This document shows, in pieces, positions 52,166 to 59,440 of a DNA stretch of 64,000 nucleotides (position 1 is its first letter; the number at the start of each line of letters is the position of its first letter). Location of the stretch: positions 1-64,000 of the forward strand of contig CALTTS010000014.1 of assembly GCA_943912265.1 (NCBI GenBank). The letters run 5' to 3'. Below the pieces are notes generated by a model. It was not told the DNA's origin. It did not search any database and worked only from the letters and a program-made list of their open reading frames with translations. The stretch is from an uncultured Xanthomonas sp. (GTDB lineage Bacteria; Pseudomonadota; Gammaproteobacteria; Xanthomonadales; Xanthomonadaceae). Position numbers and translations under genes: made by a program.

Positions 52166-54190
52166 ATGAGCGACCGGTTCCAACTCGTGTCCCCGTACCA
52201 GCCTTCAGGCGACCAGCCGCAGGCGATCGCGAAGCTCGTGCAGGGCTTCGAGGCCGGCATCGCCAAGCAGGTGATGCTGGGCGTGACCGGCTCGGGCAAG
52301 ACCTACACCATCGCCAACATCGTGCAGCAGATCCAGGTGCCCACGCTGGTGATGGCGCCGAACAAGACCCTGGCCGCGCAGCTGTACGGCGAGTTCAAGC
52401 GCTTCTTCCCGCACAACGCGGTGGAGTACTTCGTCAGCTACTACGACTACTACCAGCCCGAGGCCTACGTGCCGGCGTCGGACACCTTCATCGAGAAGGA
52501 CAGTTCGATCAACGAGCACATCGAGCAGATGCGCCTTGCGGCCACCAAAACTCTGTTGTCGCGGCGTGATGCGCTGGTGGTGGCGACGGTGTCGGCGATC
52601 TACGGCCTCGGCGCGCCGGAGGACTACCTGTCGCTGCGCCTGATCCTGTCGGTGGGCGAGCACGTTGACCAGCGCAAGCTGATCCGGCACCTGACCGACC
52701 TGCAGTACTCGCGCAACGAATACGAGCTGCACCGCGGCACGTTCCGCGTGCATGGCGAGGTGATCGACGTGTTCCCGGCCGAGTCGGAGACCGAGGCGCT
52801 GCGCATCGAGCTGTTCGACGGCGACGTGGAGCAGCTGAGCCTGTTCGACCCGCTCACCGGCGAGACGCTGCGCAAGCTGCAGCGCTACACCGTCTACCCG
52901 AAGACGCACTACGCCACCACGCGCGAGCGCACGCTGGCGGCCATCGAGACGATCAAGGTGGAGCTGAAGGAGCGGCTGGAGCAGCTGTATTCGCAGAACA
53001 AGCTGCTGGAGGCGCAGCGGCTGGCGCAGCGCACCCAGTTCGACCTGGAGATGATGGCCGAGGTGGGCTATTGCTCGGGCATCGAGAACTACTCGCGGCA
53101 CCTGACCGGCAAGGCGCCGGGCGAGCCGCCGCCGACCCTGTTCGATTACCTGCCGGCCGATGCGCTGCTGGTGTGCGACGAGTCGCACGTGACCATTCCG
53201 CAGATCGGCGCGATGTACAAGGGCGACCGCTCGCGCAAGGAGACGCTGGTGGAATTCGGTTTCCGCCTGCCTTCCGCGCTGGACAACCGGCCGCTGCGCT
53301 TCGAGGAATGGGAGGCGCGTTCGCCCCGCAGCATCTACGTGTCGGCCACGCCGGGCCCGTACGAGCTGCGCGAGGCGGGCGACGAGATCGTCGAGCTGGT
53401 GGTGCGGCCGACCGGACTGGTAGACCCGCAGGTCGAGATCCGCCCGGTGGCCACGCAGGTGGACGACCTGATGTCCGAGGCCAACGCGCGCATTGCGATG
53501 GGCGACCGCGTGCTGGTCACCACGCTGACCAAGAAGATGGCCGAGAACCTCACCGAGTACCTCGGCGAGCACGGCATCAAGGTGCGCTACCTGCACTCGG
53601 ACGTGGACACGGTGGAGCGCGTGGAAATCCTGCGCGACCTGCGGCTGGGCAAGTTCGACGTGCTGGTGGGCATCAACCTGCTGCGCGAGGGCCTGGACAT
53701 GCCCGAGGTGTCGCTGGTGGCGATCCTCGATGCCGACAAGGAGGGCTTCCTGCGCTCGGCCGGTTCGCTGATCCAGACCATCGGCCGCGCGGCGCGCAAC
53801 GTGCGCGGCAAGGCCATCCTGTACGCGGACACCATCACCCGTTCGATGCGCGCCGCCATCGACGAGACCGACCGCCGCCGCGAACGGCAGGTGGCTTACA
53901 ACGCCGAGCACGGCATCGTGCCGCAATCGGTGGCCAAGCCGATCACCGACATCCTCGAGGGCGCGCATTCCGACGCTTCGGGCGGCTCGAAGTCCGGGCG
54001 CGGCAGGGAGCGCCGGGTGGCCGAACCGGCCGCCGACTACGTGGCGGGCCTCGGTCCGGCCGAACTGGCGGCCAGGCTCAGCGCGCTGGAACAGCAGATG
54101 TACCAGCACGCGCGCGACCTGGAATTCGAGGAGGCCGCGCGCCTGCGCGACCAGATCCACCGCCTGCGCGAGGCCGGGCTGGGCGGCTGA
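52166..54190 (+). CDS. uvrB: Excinuclease ABC subunit B
   Basis: UvrB is the damage-verifying helicase-like subunit of nucleotide excision repair. The 674-residue protein has Walker A GVTGSGKT (39-46), the beta-hairpin YYDYYQPEAYVPASDTFIEKD, Walker B LLVCDESH, helicase motifs ending in QTIGRAARNVRGKAILY, and a C-terminal UVR domain that binds UvrC. A TATACT (52134-52139) may be its -10 box. No clear LexA box was recognised. Confidence 0.98.
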   Translation: MSDRFQLVSPYQPSGDQPQAIAKLVQGFEAGIAKQVMLGVTGSGKTYTIANIVQQIQVPTLVMAPNKTLAAQLYGEFKRFFPHNAVEYFVSYYDYYQPEAYVPASDTFIEKDSSINEHIEQMRLAATKTLLSRRDALVVATVSAIYGLGAPEDYLSLRLILSVGEHVDQRKLIRHLTDLQYSRNEYELHRGTFRVHGEVIDVFPAESETEALRIELFDGDVEQLSLFDPLTGETLRKLQRYTVYPKTHYATTRERTLAAIETIKVELKERLEQLYSQNKLLEAQRLAQRTQFDLEMMAEVGYCSGIENYSRHLTGKAPGEPPPTLFDYLPADALLVCDESHVTIPQIGAMYKGDRSRKETLVEFGFRLPSALDNRPLRFEEWEARSPRSIYVSATPGPYELREAGDEIVELVVRPTGLVDPQVEIRPVATQVDDLMSEANARIAMGDRVLVTTLTKKMAENLTEYLGEHGIKVRYLHSDVDTVERVEILRDLRLGKFDVLVGINLLREGLDMPEVSLVAILDADKEGFLRSAGSLIQTIGRAARNVRGKAILYADTITRSMRAAIDETDRRRERQVAYNAEHGIVPQSVAKPITDILEGAHSDASGGSKSGRGRERRVAEPAADYVAGLGPAELAARLSALEQQMYQHARDLEFEEAARLRDQIHRLREAGLGG

Positions 54191-54211
54191 ACCGCCGGCG
54201 CGGCGGAGCGG

Positions 54212-54241
54212 TTGTGTGCCGGCCCGGAAGCAGGCTAGAAT
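54212..54241 (+). promoter_or_regulatory. tRNA-Val promoter
   Basis: TTGTGT (54212-54217) and TAGAAT (54236-54241) are 18 bp apart, followed by the GC-rich discriminator GCGCGCCCC. The -10 box is 28 bp before the mature tRNA. The -35 box is weak, but the -10 box and discriminator fit a stable-RNA promoter. Confidence 0.6.
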
Positions 54242-54269
54242 GCGCGCCCCTGCACGGGGCAGATACACC

Positions 54270-54344
54270 GGGCGGTTAGCTCAGCGGTAGAGCACTACCT
54301 TGACATGGTAGGGGTCACAGGTTCGAACCCTGTACCGCCCACCA
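54270..54344 (+). tRNA. tRNA-Val (anticodon GAC)
   Basis: GGGCGGT pairs with ACCGCCC in the acceptor, followed by A and an encoded CCA. The D-arm AGCTCAGCGGTAGAGC and T-arm GGTTCGAACCC are standard. The anticodon stem CTACC/GGTAG encloses TTGACAT, so the anticodon is GAC (valine). Confidence 0.97.
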
Positions 54345-54697
54345 CTCCGGACCAGGCAATACAAGGTTCCGGGTGGCTTCACGATCATCGATGCGATCTC
54401 CGCTGACCCCAAGGTGACCCTGGTGGATCGGGGTAAGCGCGGTTGCGTATCGATCGTTTCCTGCCGATCCGCGCGTGGCGAACGCAGTCGCGCTCCCGTC
54501 GCCTGCCATCACGCGGGCTTGCCGGCACGTGGACGCGGAATTACGCCCACGGATGCTGCGATGGCCCTGTCGAGTTCCCGAGCAGAGGTCATCATGCCGC
54601 GCATTTCGATAGGCATCCCGTCCGGCCATGCGCTCCGTGCGTGCGGACATGGCGCCTGCCGGGCCGGCCGCGGGCGCCCGTCGCCGAGGGGCGGCGC
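54345..54697. other. Gene-free spacer after tRNA-Val
   Basis: No credible gene was found in these 353 bp. A short stretch reads FTIIDAISADPKVTLVD in one + frame (about 54377-54427). It looks protein-like but has no start and soon loses any pattern, so it may be a gene remnant. Open frames on the minus strand run through the tRNA and are spurious. No repeat of the tRNA 3' end that would mark an attachment site was seen. Confidence 0.4.
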
Positions 54698-54931
54698 ATG
54701 AGCCGGCGCAATCCCGGTCCGGAGCCGACGCCGCCGGATACCGAGCCCGTGTCGGAGAACGTCGATTCGCGTGGCCGTCCGCGGGATCCGGAACGGGTCG
54801 ATGTCAACGATGAGTGGGAGCTGCGCTACTGGGCCCGGGAGCTCGGCTTGACGGAAGACCAGTTGCGCACGGCGGTGCGCGAGCTCGGCGACCTGGTCAC
54901 GCGCCTGCGCCAGTACACGCCGCCGCACTGA
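54698..54931 (+). CDS. DUF3606 domain protein
   Basis: The 77-residue protein has a proline-rich N-terminal third and a C-terminal DUF3606 segment (RVDVNDEWELRYWARELGLTEDQLRTAVRELG, about residues 33-65), a small helical domain of unknown function. GAGGGG lies before ATG 54698. Longer upstream starts give no family similarity. It opens a group of small, stress-type genes. Confidence 0.8.
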   Translation: MSRRNPGPEPTPPDTEPVSENVDSRGRPRDPERVDVNDEWELRYWARELGLTEDQLRTAVRELGDLVTRLRQYTPPH

Positions 54932-54997
54932 AAGGCGGGCTCCCGGCCCTATCCGATGCCGGTCCGCCGGCATGACCGAAGCGATATCGGGGCGTTC

Positions 54998-55483
54998 ATG
55001 GATCTGCCCGCCTATCTTCTCTATCTCGCCTGGATCGCGGCCGGCCTGGGCGATTTCGCCCTGCATCGCCGCAGCGATCTGCCGCATACGTCCGGCCTGG
55101 CCGAATCCCGCCTGCACCTGGCGCAGCTTTGCGTGGTCGGGTCCGGCGTGCTTGCCTGGTGGGCACTGGAGGCCACGTCGACCGCCTGGGGCGTGTTGGC
55201 CCTGGCCGCGCTTGCGCATGCCGTGCTCGGCTATGCCGATACGTGCACGGCGTACGGCAAGCGGGTTCTCTCGCCGTTGGAGCAGCACGTGCACAGCGTG
55301 CTCGATATCGCACCGTGGATCCTGTTGGGTTGGGCGGCGCTCGGCGTGGACTGGCACGATGGGCGGCTGCGCTTGGAGCCGCGTGCGCCTAGAGTCCTGC
55401 TGGCCCTGCTGGCGCCCGCGCTCCTGCCGGTGACGGCGGCATCCTGGGAGTTCGCCCAGGCCTGGCGCGTGGCGAAACGGTGA
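54998..55483 (+). CDS. Hypothetical membrane protein
   Basis: The 161-residue protein (MDLPAYLLYLAWIAAGLGDFALHRRSDL) shows four or five hydrophobic segments and conserved-looking histidines in LHRRSDLPHTSGLAESRLHLAQL and LEQHVHSVLDIAPW. These could bind a metal or haem, but I do not recognise the family. ATG 54998 is chosen because hydrophobic coding sequence begins there; an upstream in-frame ATG at 54956 is possible. It lies 66 bp after the DUF3606 gene. Confidence 0.65.
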   Translation: MDLPAYLLYLAWIAAGLGDFALHRRSDLPHTSGLAESRLHLAQLCVVGSGVLAWWALEATSTAWGVLALAALAHAVLGYADTCTAYGKRVLSPLEQHVHSVLDIAPWILLGWAALGVDWHDGRLRLEPRAPRVLLALLAPALLPVTAASWEFAQAWRVAKR

Positions 55484-55571
55484 AAGCAGGCGCTGCGCCT
55501 CCGGGCTTCCTGGACGTCGTATCGATGGGGTCCGGTGCAGGGTAAGGCTTCGTTCCCAAGGGAAGACGCCC

Positions 55572-55715
55572 ATGCCGCACCACAAAGACCCGGCCAGCCC
55601 GGCGCCGGACGAGCAAAAGCGCCGCGAGCAGCGGCTCCAGGACAAGCAACGCCAGCAACCGCAGGATCCGCGCGAGCAACGCGAAGGAAATCCCGAGCAG
55701 CGGCAGATCCGTTGA
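55572..55715 (+). CDS. Small hydrophilic Gln/Arg/Glu-rich protein
   Basis: This 47-codon frame starts with ATG 55572 after AAGGGAAG. It encodes a protein made almost only of Gln, Arg, Glu, Asp, Lys and Pro (for example DEQKRREQRLQDKQRQQPQ). It is probably disordered. Similar short hydrophilic proteins occur among stress-induced genes. The call rests on the good ribosome site, composition and location between small stress-type genes. Confidence 0.5.
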   Translation: MPHHKDPASPAPDEQKRREQRLQDKQRQQPQDPREQREGNPEQRQIR

Positions 55716-55735
55716 GCTTCCGCCGGACCGCGATG

Positions 55736-55993
55736 TCAGCCGTCGTCGCGGTCCGGCTCGGGCTTTTCCTCGGTGCTGGCATAGGTGCCGTGCTGGCCGA
55801 AGTTCGGTTGGGTGCGTCCATCGCGCTCGGGATGGCCTTCCGGTTCGCCTTCGCCCAGGCGGCCGCCGCGGCCGTGTCCGCGAGGGTGGAAGCCCTCCGG
55901 CGAGCGGCTTTCAGGGAGGGGCGCCGACGGCGGTTCGCGACGCGGATCGTTCGTTGCCGGAGAGCGTGGTTGGGGCTTGCGGGAAGACGTCAT
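55736..55993 (-). CDS. Small hydrophilic hypothetical protein
   Basis: The 85-residue frame begins MTSSRKPQPRSPATNDPRRE and ends with GRTQPNFGQHGTYASTEEKPEPDRDDG. It is rich in Pro, Arg, Gly and Glu with no hydrophobic core, so it is likely disordered. CTGGAG precedes the ATG on the minus strand. I recognise no family. It is convergent with the 47-residue frame before it. Confidence 0.5.
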   Translation of the reverse strand: MTSSRKPQPRSPATNDPRREPPSAPLPESRSPEGFHPRGHGRGGRLGEGEPEGHPERDGRTQPNFGQHGTYASTEEKPEPDRDDG

Positions 55994-56137
55994 GGGGAAC
56001 TCCAGTGATTCTTCATGTCGATCCGGTCGATCCGGACATGGGACGTGGTTGCGCGGTGAATCCCGGCAAAGGCGTGCCGGGAATCTTGATCCGGGCATGG
56101 CGTGCGGTGCGATGTCATGCCGGCCAAGGAGGTGGTT

Positions 56138-56416
56138 ATGGATCGAGCGACAGTGCAGGTGGTCGATGAGGAAATGGCGCATTGGCAACAGGAGCACCGG
56201 AAAGGCGAACTGGGGTATTGCGAATTCGACCGGGTGCCGGCGAGGGTGGTGCGTGCCGCCTGCACGCAGTACCTGAGCGACCCAGGCCGGGACGAGCGCG
56301 AAGCGCTGCATGCGGTGTACGCCATGCTGGCGTTGCCGGAGGGATCGATGGACGCGGCGCTGGCCGCCTGGCTGGCGCCGCGCTGCCTGCGGCGCCTGCG
56401 CAGCCGGCGGCCATGA
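56138..56416 (+). CDS. Hypothetical protein
   Basis: The 92-residue protein starts MDRATVQVVDEEMAHWQQEH and looks largely helical, with a basic tail (APRCLRRLRSRRP). A perfect AAGGAGG (56126-56132) is 5 nt before ATG 56138, which decides the start over an ATG at 56102. I do not recognise the family. It faces the ferritin-like gene. Confidence 0.65.
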   Translation: MDRATVQVVDEEMAHWQQEHRKGELGYCEFDRVPARVVRAACTQYLSDPGRDEREALHAVYAMLALPEGSMDAALAAWLAPRCLRRLRSRRP

Positions 56417-56465
56417 CGGACGATGCCCTGTCGCTATCCGGCGGTCCTGGCCGTGGATCCACCGG

Positions 56466-56978
56466 TCAACGCTTGGCCGTCACGCCTTCCGCCGCCTCGC
56501 GTTGGAGGAAGCGCTTGACCAGGCCGGTGTGGTGCTCCAGCAGCCAGTCCGCCATGGCTTGCTCCTCGGCCAGGATGTTCTCGCAGACGGTGGCGATCTC
56601 GCCATGGCCGGCCTCGCGGGCGGCCACGATCAGCGCGCGATAGGAGGCGACCTCCATGTTCTCGAAGGCGTAGCTGATCCCGACGCCCTTGACCACCTCG
56701 TCGCTCATCATGGCGTTGCCGGTGGCGTGCACCTGCGCCATCAGGCTGGCGAACAGGCTTTTCGCGGTGGGCAGCGATCCGCCGAGGCGTTCGATGCAAC
56801 CGCCGATGCGATCGGCCTGCAGGCGGGTTTCCTCGACGTGGCGTTCGACGCGTTGGCGCAAGTCGGGGTAGTTCTCGAGCCGGCCCGCAAACGCCTTCAT
56901 CATCGTCTCGGCTTCCTGCTCCATCGCATAGGCGTCCTGCAGCCATTGCAGAAGGCGTTTCTCGTAATCGGTGCTCAT
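56466..56978 (-). CDS. Ferritin-like protein, DUF892/YciE family
   Basis: The 170-residue protein has the YciE/DUF892 pattern: an N-terminal LLQWLQDAYAMEQEAETMMKAF helix, then ETRLQADRIGGCIERLGG and NMEVASYRALIVAAREAG. These fit a four-helix ferritin-like bundle with Glu/His metal ligands. Family members are general-stress proteins often found beside DUF3606. The start at 56978 is set by MSTDYEKRLLQW; upstream codons have no similarity. Confidence 0.88.
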   Translation of the reverse strand: MSTDYEKRLLQWLQDAYAMEQEAETMMKAFAGRLENYPDLRQRVERHVEETRLQADRIGGCIERLGGSLPTAKSLFASLMAQVHATGNAMMSDEVVKGVGISYAFENMEVASYRALIVAAREAGHGEIATVCENILAEEQAMADWLLEHHTGLVKRFLQREAAEGVTAKR

Positions 56979-57280
56979 CGCGTGGGTCCTCGGCTGGAAG
57001 TCCGGGATACCGTGGCGTGGCCGGGGTGGATGGAGCGTCGCCGGACGGCGGTCGTCGGCAGGCCTTTTCACGCCTCGGGCACGATGCCGCACGGCGAAGC
57101 GGGACGTTCCGGATCGACCATGGCGCGGCGCGTGGATCCCGGTCCGAGCGCTTCGCCGCGCCGCGCGGCGAAGGCATGAATACGTATGCGGACAGGCATC
57201 CTGAAACCGGCTCGACGCTAAGCTAGCGGGGTTTTCAAGGCGCCGTCCCGCGGGCGCCTCAGCCCGGAGGGGGGCGCTCG
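56979..57280. other. Divergent spacer before the GH13 gene
   Basis: These 302 bp have no gene. They hold a perfect 10-bp hairpin (57151-57173, CTTCGCCGCG/CGCGGCGAAG, loop CCG), the operator-like TGAATACGTATGCG (57177-57190), and a small CGCTA-AGC-TAGCG hairpin at 57216-57228 followed by GGGGTTTTC. GGAGGGGGG just before 57281 is the ribosome site of the glucosidase gene. Confidence 0.55.
57177..57190. promoter_or_regulatory. Operator-like site upstream of the GH13 gene
   Basis: TGAATACGTATGCG matches the perfect palindrome TGCATACGTATGCA found upstream of the TonB receptor at 12 of 14 positions. A central CG in an even palindrome is typical of LacI-family operators. It lies 90 bp before the start codon. 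Binding is inferred. Confidence 0.55.
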
Positions 57281-58894
57281 ATGTCGCAGACTCCATGGTG
57301 GCGCGGAGCCGTCATCTACCAGATCTATCCACGCAGTTATCTCGATACCAACGGCGATGGCGTCGGCGATCTTCCCGGCATCATCGAGCGGCTGGACTAT
57401 GTCGCTTCGCTGGGCGTGGACGCGATCTGGGTCTCGCCGTTCTTCAAGTCGCCGATGGCCGATTTCGGCTACGACATCGCCGATTACCGCGATGTCGATC
57501 CGCTGTTCGGCACGCTCGACGATTTCGACAGGCTGTTGGCCAAGGCGCACGCGCTCGGCCTGAAGGTGATGATCGACCAGGTGTTCAGCCATACCTCGGC
57601 CGACCATGCCTGGTTCCGCGAAAGCCGCGAGGACCGCAGCAATCCAAAGGCGGACTGGTACGTGTGGGCGGACGCGCGCGAGGACGGCACGCCTCCCAAC
57701 AACTGGCTGTCGATCTTCGGCGGCGTGGCCTGGCAGTGGGAGCCGCGACGGCGCCAGTACTACCTGCACAACTTCCTGGCCTCCCAGCCGGACCTGAATT
57801 TCCATAATCCGGAAGTGCAGCAGGCCACGCTGGACTACGTGAAGTTCTGGCTGGACCGGGGCGTGGATGGGTTCCGGCTGGATTCGATCAACTTCTGCTT
57901 CCACGATCCCGCGCTGCGCGACAACCCGGCCAAGCCGATGGAGCTGCGGCTGGGGCGGGGCTTCAGCCCCGACAATCCGTACGCGTTCCAGTACCACTAC
58001 TACAACAACACCCAGCCGGAGAACCTCGGGTTCCTCGAGCGCTTGCGCGGGTTGCTGGACCGGTACCCGGGTACGGTGACGCTCGGCGAGATTTCCTCGG
58101 AGGATTCGCTGGCGACCACCGCCGAGTACACCGCGCCGGGGCGCCTGCACATGGGCTACAGCTTCGAGCTGCTGGTGGACGATTTCAGCGCTTCCTACAT
58201 CCGCGGGACGGTGGAGCGCCTGGAAGCGACGATGCGCGATGGCTGGCCGTGCTGGGCGATCTCCAACCACGACGTGCAGCGCGCGGTGACCCGCTGGGGC
58301 GGGAAGCCGGCGCGGCCCGAACTGGCGAAGATGCTGGTCGCGATGCTGTGCTCGCTGCGCGGCTCGGTCTGCGTGTACCAGGGCGAGGAACTCGGCCTGG
58401 GCGAGGCGGAAGTGCCGTTCGAGGCGCTGCAGGATCCCTACGGCATCACCTTCTGGCCCAACTTCAAGGGGCGCGACGGTTGCCGCACGCCGATGCCGTG
58501 GCGGGACGAGCCGCTCGCGGGCTTCACCACCGGCAAGCCGTGGCTGCCGATCGCGGCCGAGCACCGGACGCACGCGGTACAGGTGCAGGAGCCGGACCCG
58601 GGCTCGGTCCTGAACGCGTTCCGTGCGTTCCTGGCCTGGCGCAAGACCCAGCCTGCCTTGGTGACCGGGGCAATCGAGTTCGTGGATGCGCCGGAACCGG
58701 TGCTGATGTTCCGGCGCGAGCTGCAGGGCGAGACGCTCCTGGTGGCCTTCAATCTCTCGCCCGAGGCCGCAGTCGCGCCGCTGCCGGCGGGACGCTGGGA
58801 GCGGCTCGACGCGCCGGGGCCAGCGAGCGGGGAAGTGCGCGGCGAAGGATTGGCGTTACCCGGTTATTCGGCGTTCTTCGCCAAGGCCGGCTGA
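57281..58894 (+). CDS. Alpha-glucosidase, GH13 (XgtA-like)
   Basis: This 537-residue GH13 enzyme hydrolyses, and may transfer, alpha-glucosyl units from maltose-type sugars. It closely follows the Xanthomonas XgtA/Halomonas HaG type (MSQTPWWRGAVIYQIYPRSYLDTNGDGVGDLPGI). The nucleophile Asp201 (GFRLD), acid/base Glu270 (LGE) and Asp331 (SNHD) are present. No signal peptide is seen, so it should be cytoplasmic. A strong terminator follows. It shares an operator-like motif with the neighbouring receptor. Confidence 0.94.
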   Translation: MSQTPWWRGAVIYQIYPRSYLDTNGDGVGDLPGIIERLDYVASLGVDAIWVSPFFKSPMADFGYDIADYRDVDPLFGTLDDFDRLLAKAHALGLKVMIDQVFSHTSADHAWFRESREDRSNPKADWYVWADAREDGTPPNNWLSIFGGVAWQWEPRRRQYYLHNFLASQPDLNFHNPEVQQATLDYVKFWLDRGVDGFRLDSINFCFHDPALRDNPAKPMELRLGRGFSPDNPYAFQYHYYNNTQPENLGFLERLRGLLDRYPGTVTLGEISSEDSLATTAEYTAPGRLHMGYSFELLVDDFSASYIRGTVERLEATMRDGWPCWAISNHDVQRAVTRWGGKPARPELAKMLVAMLCSLRGSVCVYQGEELGLGEAEVPFEALQDPYGITFWPNFKGRDGCRTPMPWRDEPLAGFTTGKPWLPIAAEHRTHAVQVQEPDPGSVLNAFRAFLAWRKTQPALVTGAIEFVDAPEPVLMFRRELQGETLLVAFNLSPEAAVAPLPAGRWERLDAPGPASGEVRGEGLALPGYSAFFAKAG

Positions 58895-58913
58895 GCTCGT
58901 CTGCCGGAACGAA

Positions 58914-58952
58914 GAAGAAGGCCACGGCATGTCGCCGTGGCCTTCTTCGTTT
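58914..58952 (+). terminator. GH13 gene terminator
   Basis: GAAGAAGGCCACGGC (58914-58928) pairs perfectly over 15 bp with GCCGTGGCCTTCTTC (58934-58948) around ATGTC, followed by GTTTC. It is the longest perfect terminator-type stem in the window. Confidence 0.88.
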
Positions 58953-59381
58953 CGGCATGTGCCGGCCCGCGGCGATGAGGTGGCGCTGCACGGGTTCTTG
59001 CCGGCCCGGGACCTGCGGCGGTGAGCCGCTTCACGGCGATTTCGGCCTTGCTGCGGCGCGAGGGTTCGCGGGGCGGTGGAACTGCCAGGGCTGTCCTGTA
59101 CGAGCAGGACTTTGCCAGGGGCGTTCGGCCGCGGCGGGCAACCACGGCGACTCCCTTCTCCCCGCGCATGGCAGGAGGCGCTTGCAGGGGAATGCAGTCC
59201 GCTCGCGTTGGCCCGGTTCGCCACGGGGGCGCCGGTTCAAGCGTCCTGGGCGAAGCCCTCTTGGCGATCGCGTGGCCGTTGCGAAGCGTTCGTTTGCTCG
59301 CATGCGCGTGCACCAAGCCACTTCCGGCGGTGGATGCAGCTCCGCCCCGGGGCGCGGTTTCGCCGGGAGCCCGGTGTCCAG
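58953..59381. other. Gene-free structured spacer between GH13 and TonB receptor genes
   Basis: No plausible gene was found in about 430 bp between the two convergent terminators. The sequence has uneven codon structure in all frames and several short palindromes, for example GTCCTG/CAGGAC at 59093-59110. A GAGCCGCTTCACGGCGA stretch near 59023 resembles degraded extragenic palindromic repeats. No second identical copy was noticed in this window. Confidence 0.4.
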
Positions 59382-59413
59382 GCAAAAAGAAGCCCGCCGC
59401 AAGCGCGGCGGGC
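59382..59413 (-). terminator. TonB receptor terminator
   Basis: On the minus strand GCCCGCCGC and GCGGCGGGC (59413-59405 and 59400-59392) form a perfect 9-bp stem with loop GCTT, followed by TTCTTTTTGCC. It lies 28 bp after the receptor stop. Confidence 0.92.
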
Positions 59414-59440
59414 CGTGCGTACTCCGCACCTGGGAGCCGG

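Noticed and set aside
54270..54344. tRNA-Val as an integration site for an island
   Set aside because: No integrase and no direct repeat of the tRNA 3' end were seen downstream.
54315..54650. 111-codon minus-strand frame through tRNA-Val
   Set aside because: It ends ...WAVQGSNL, the typical false protein end produced by reading a tRNA backward.
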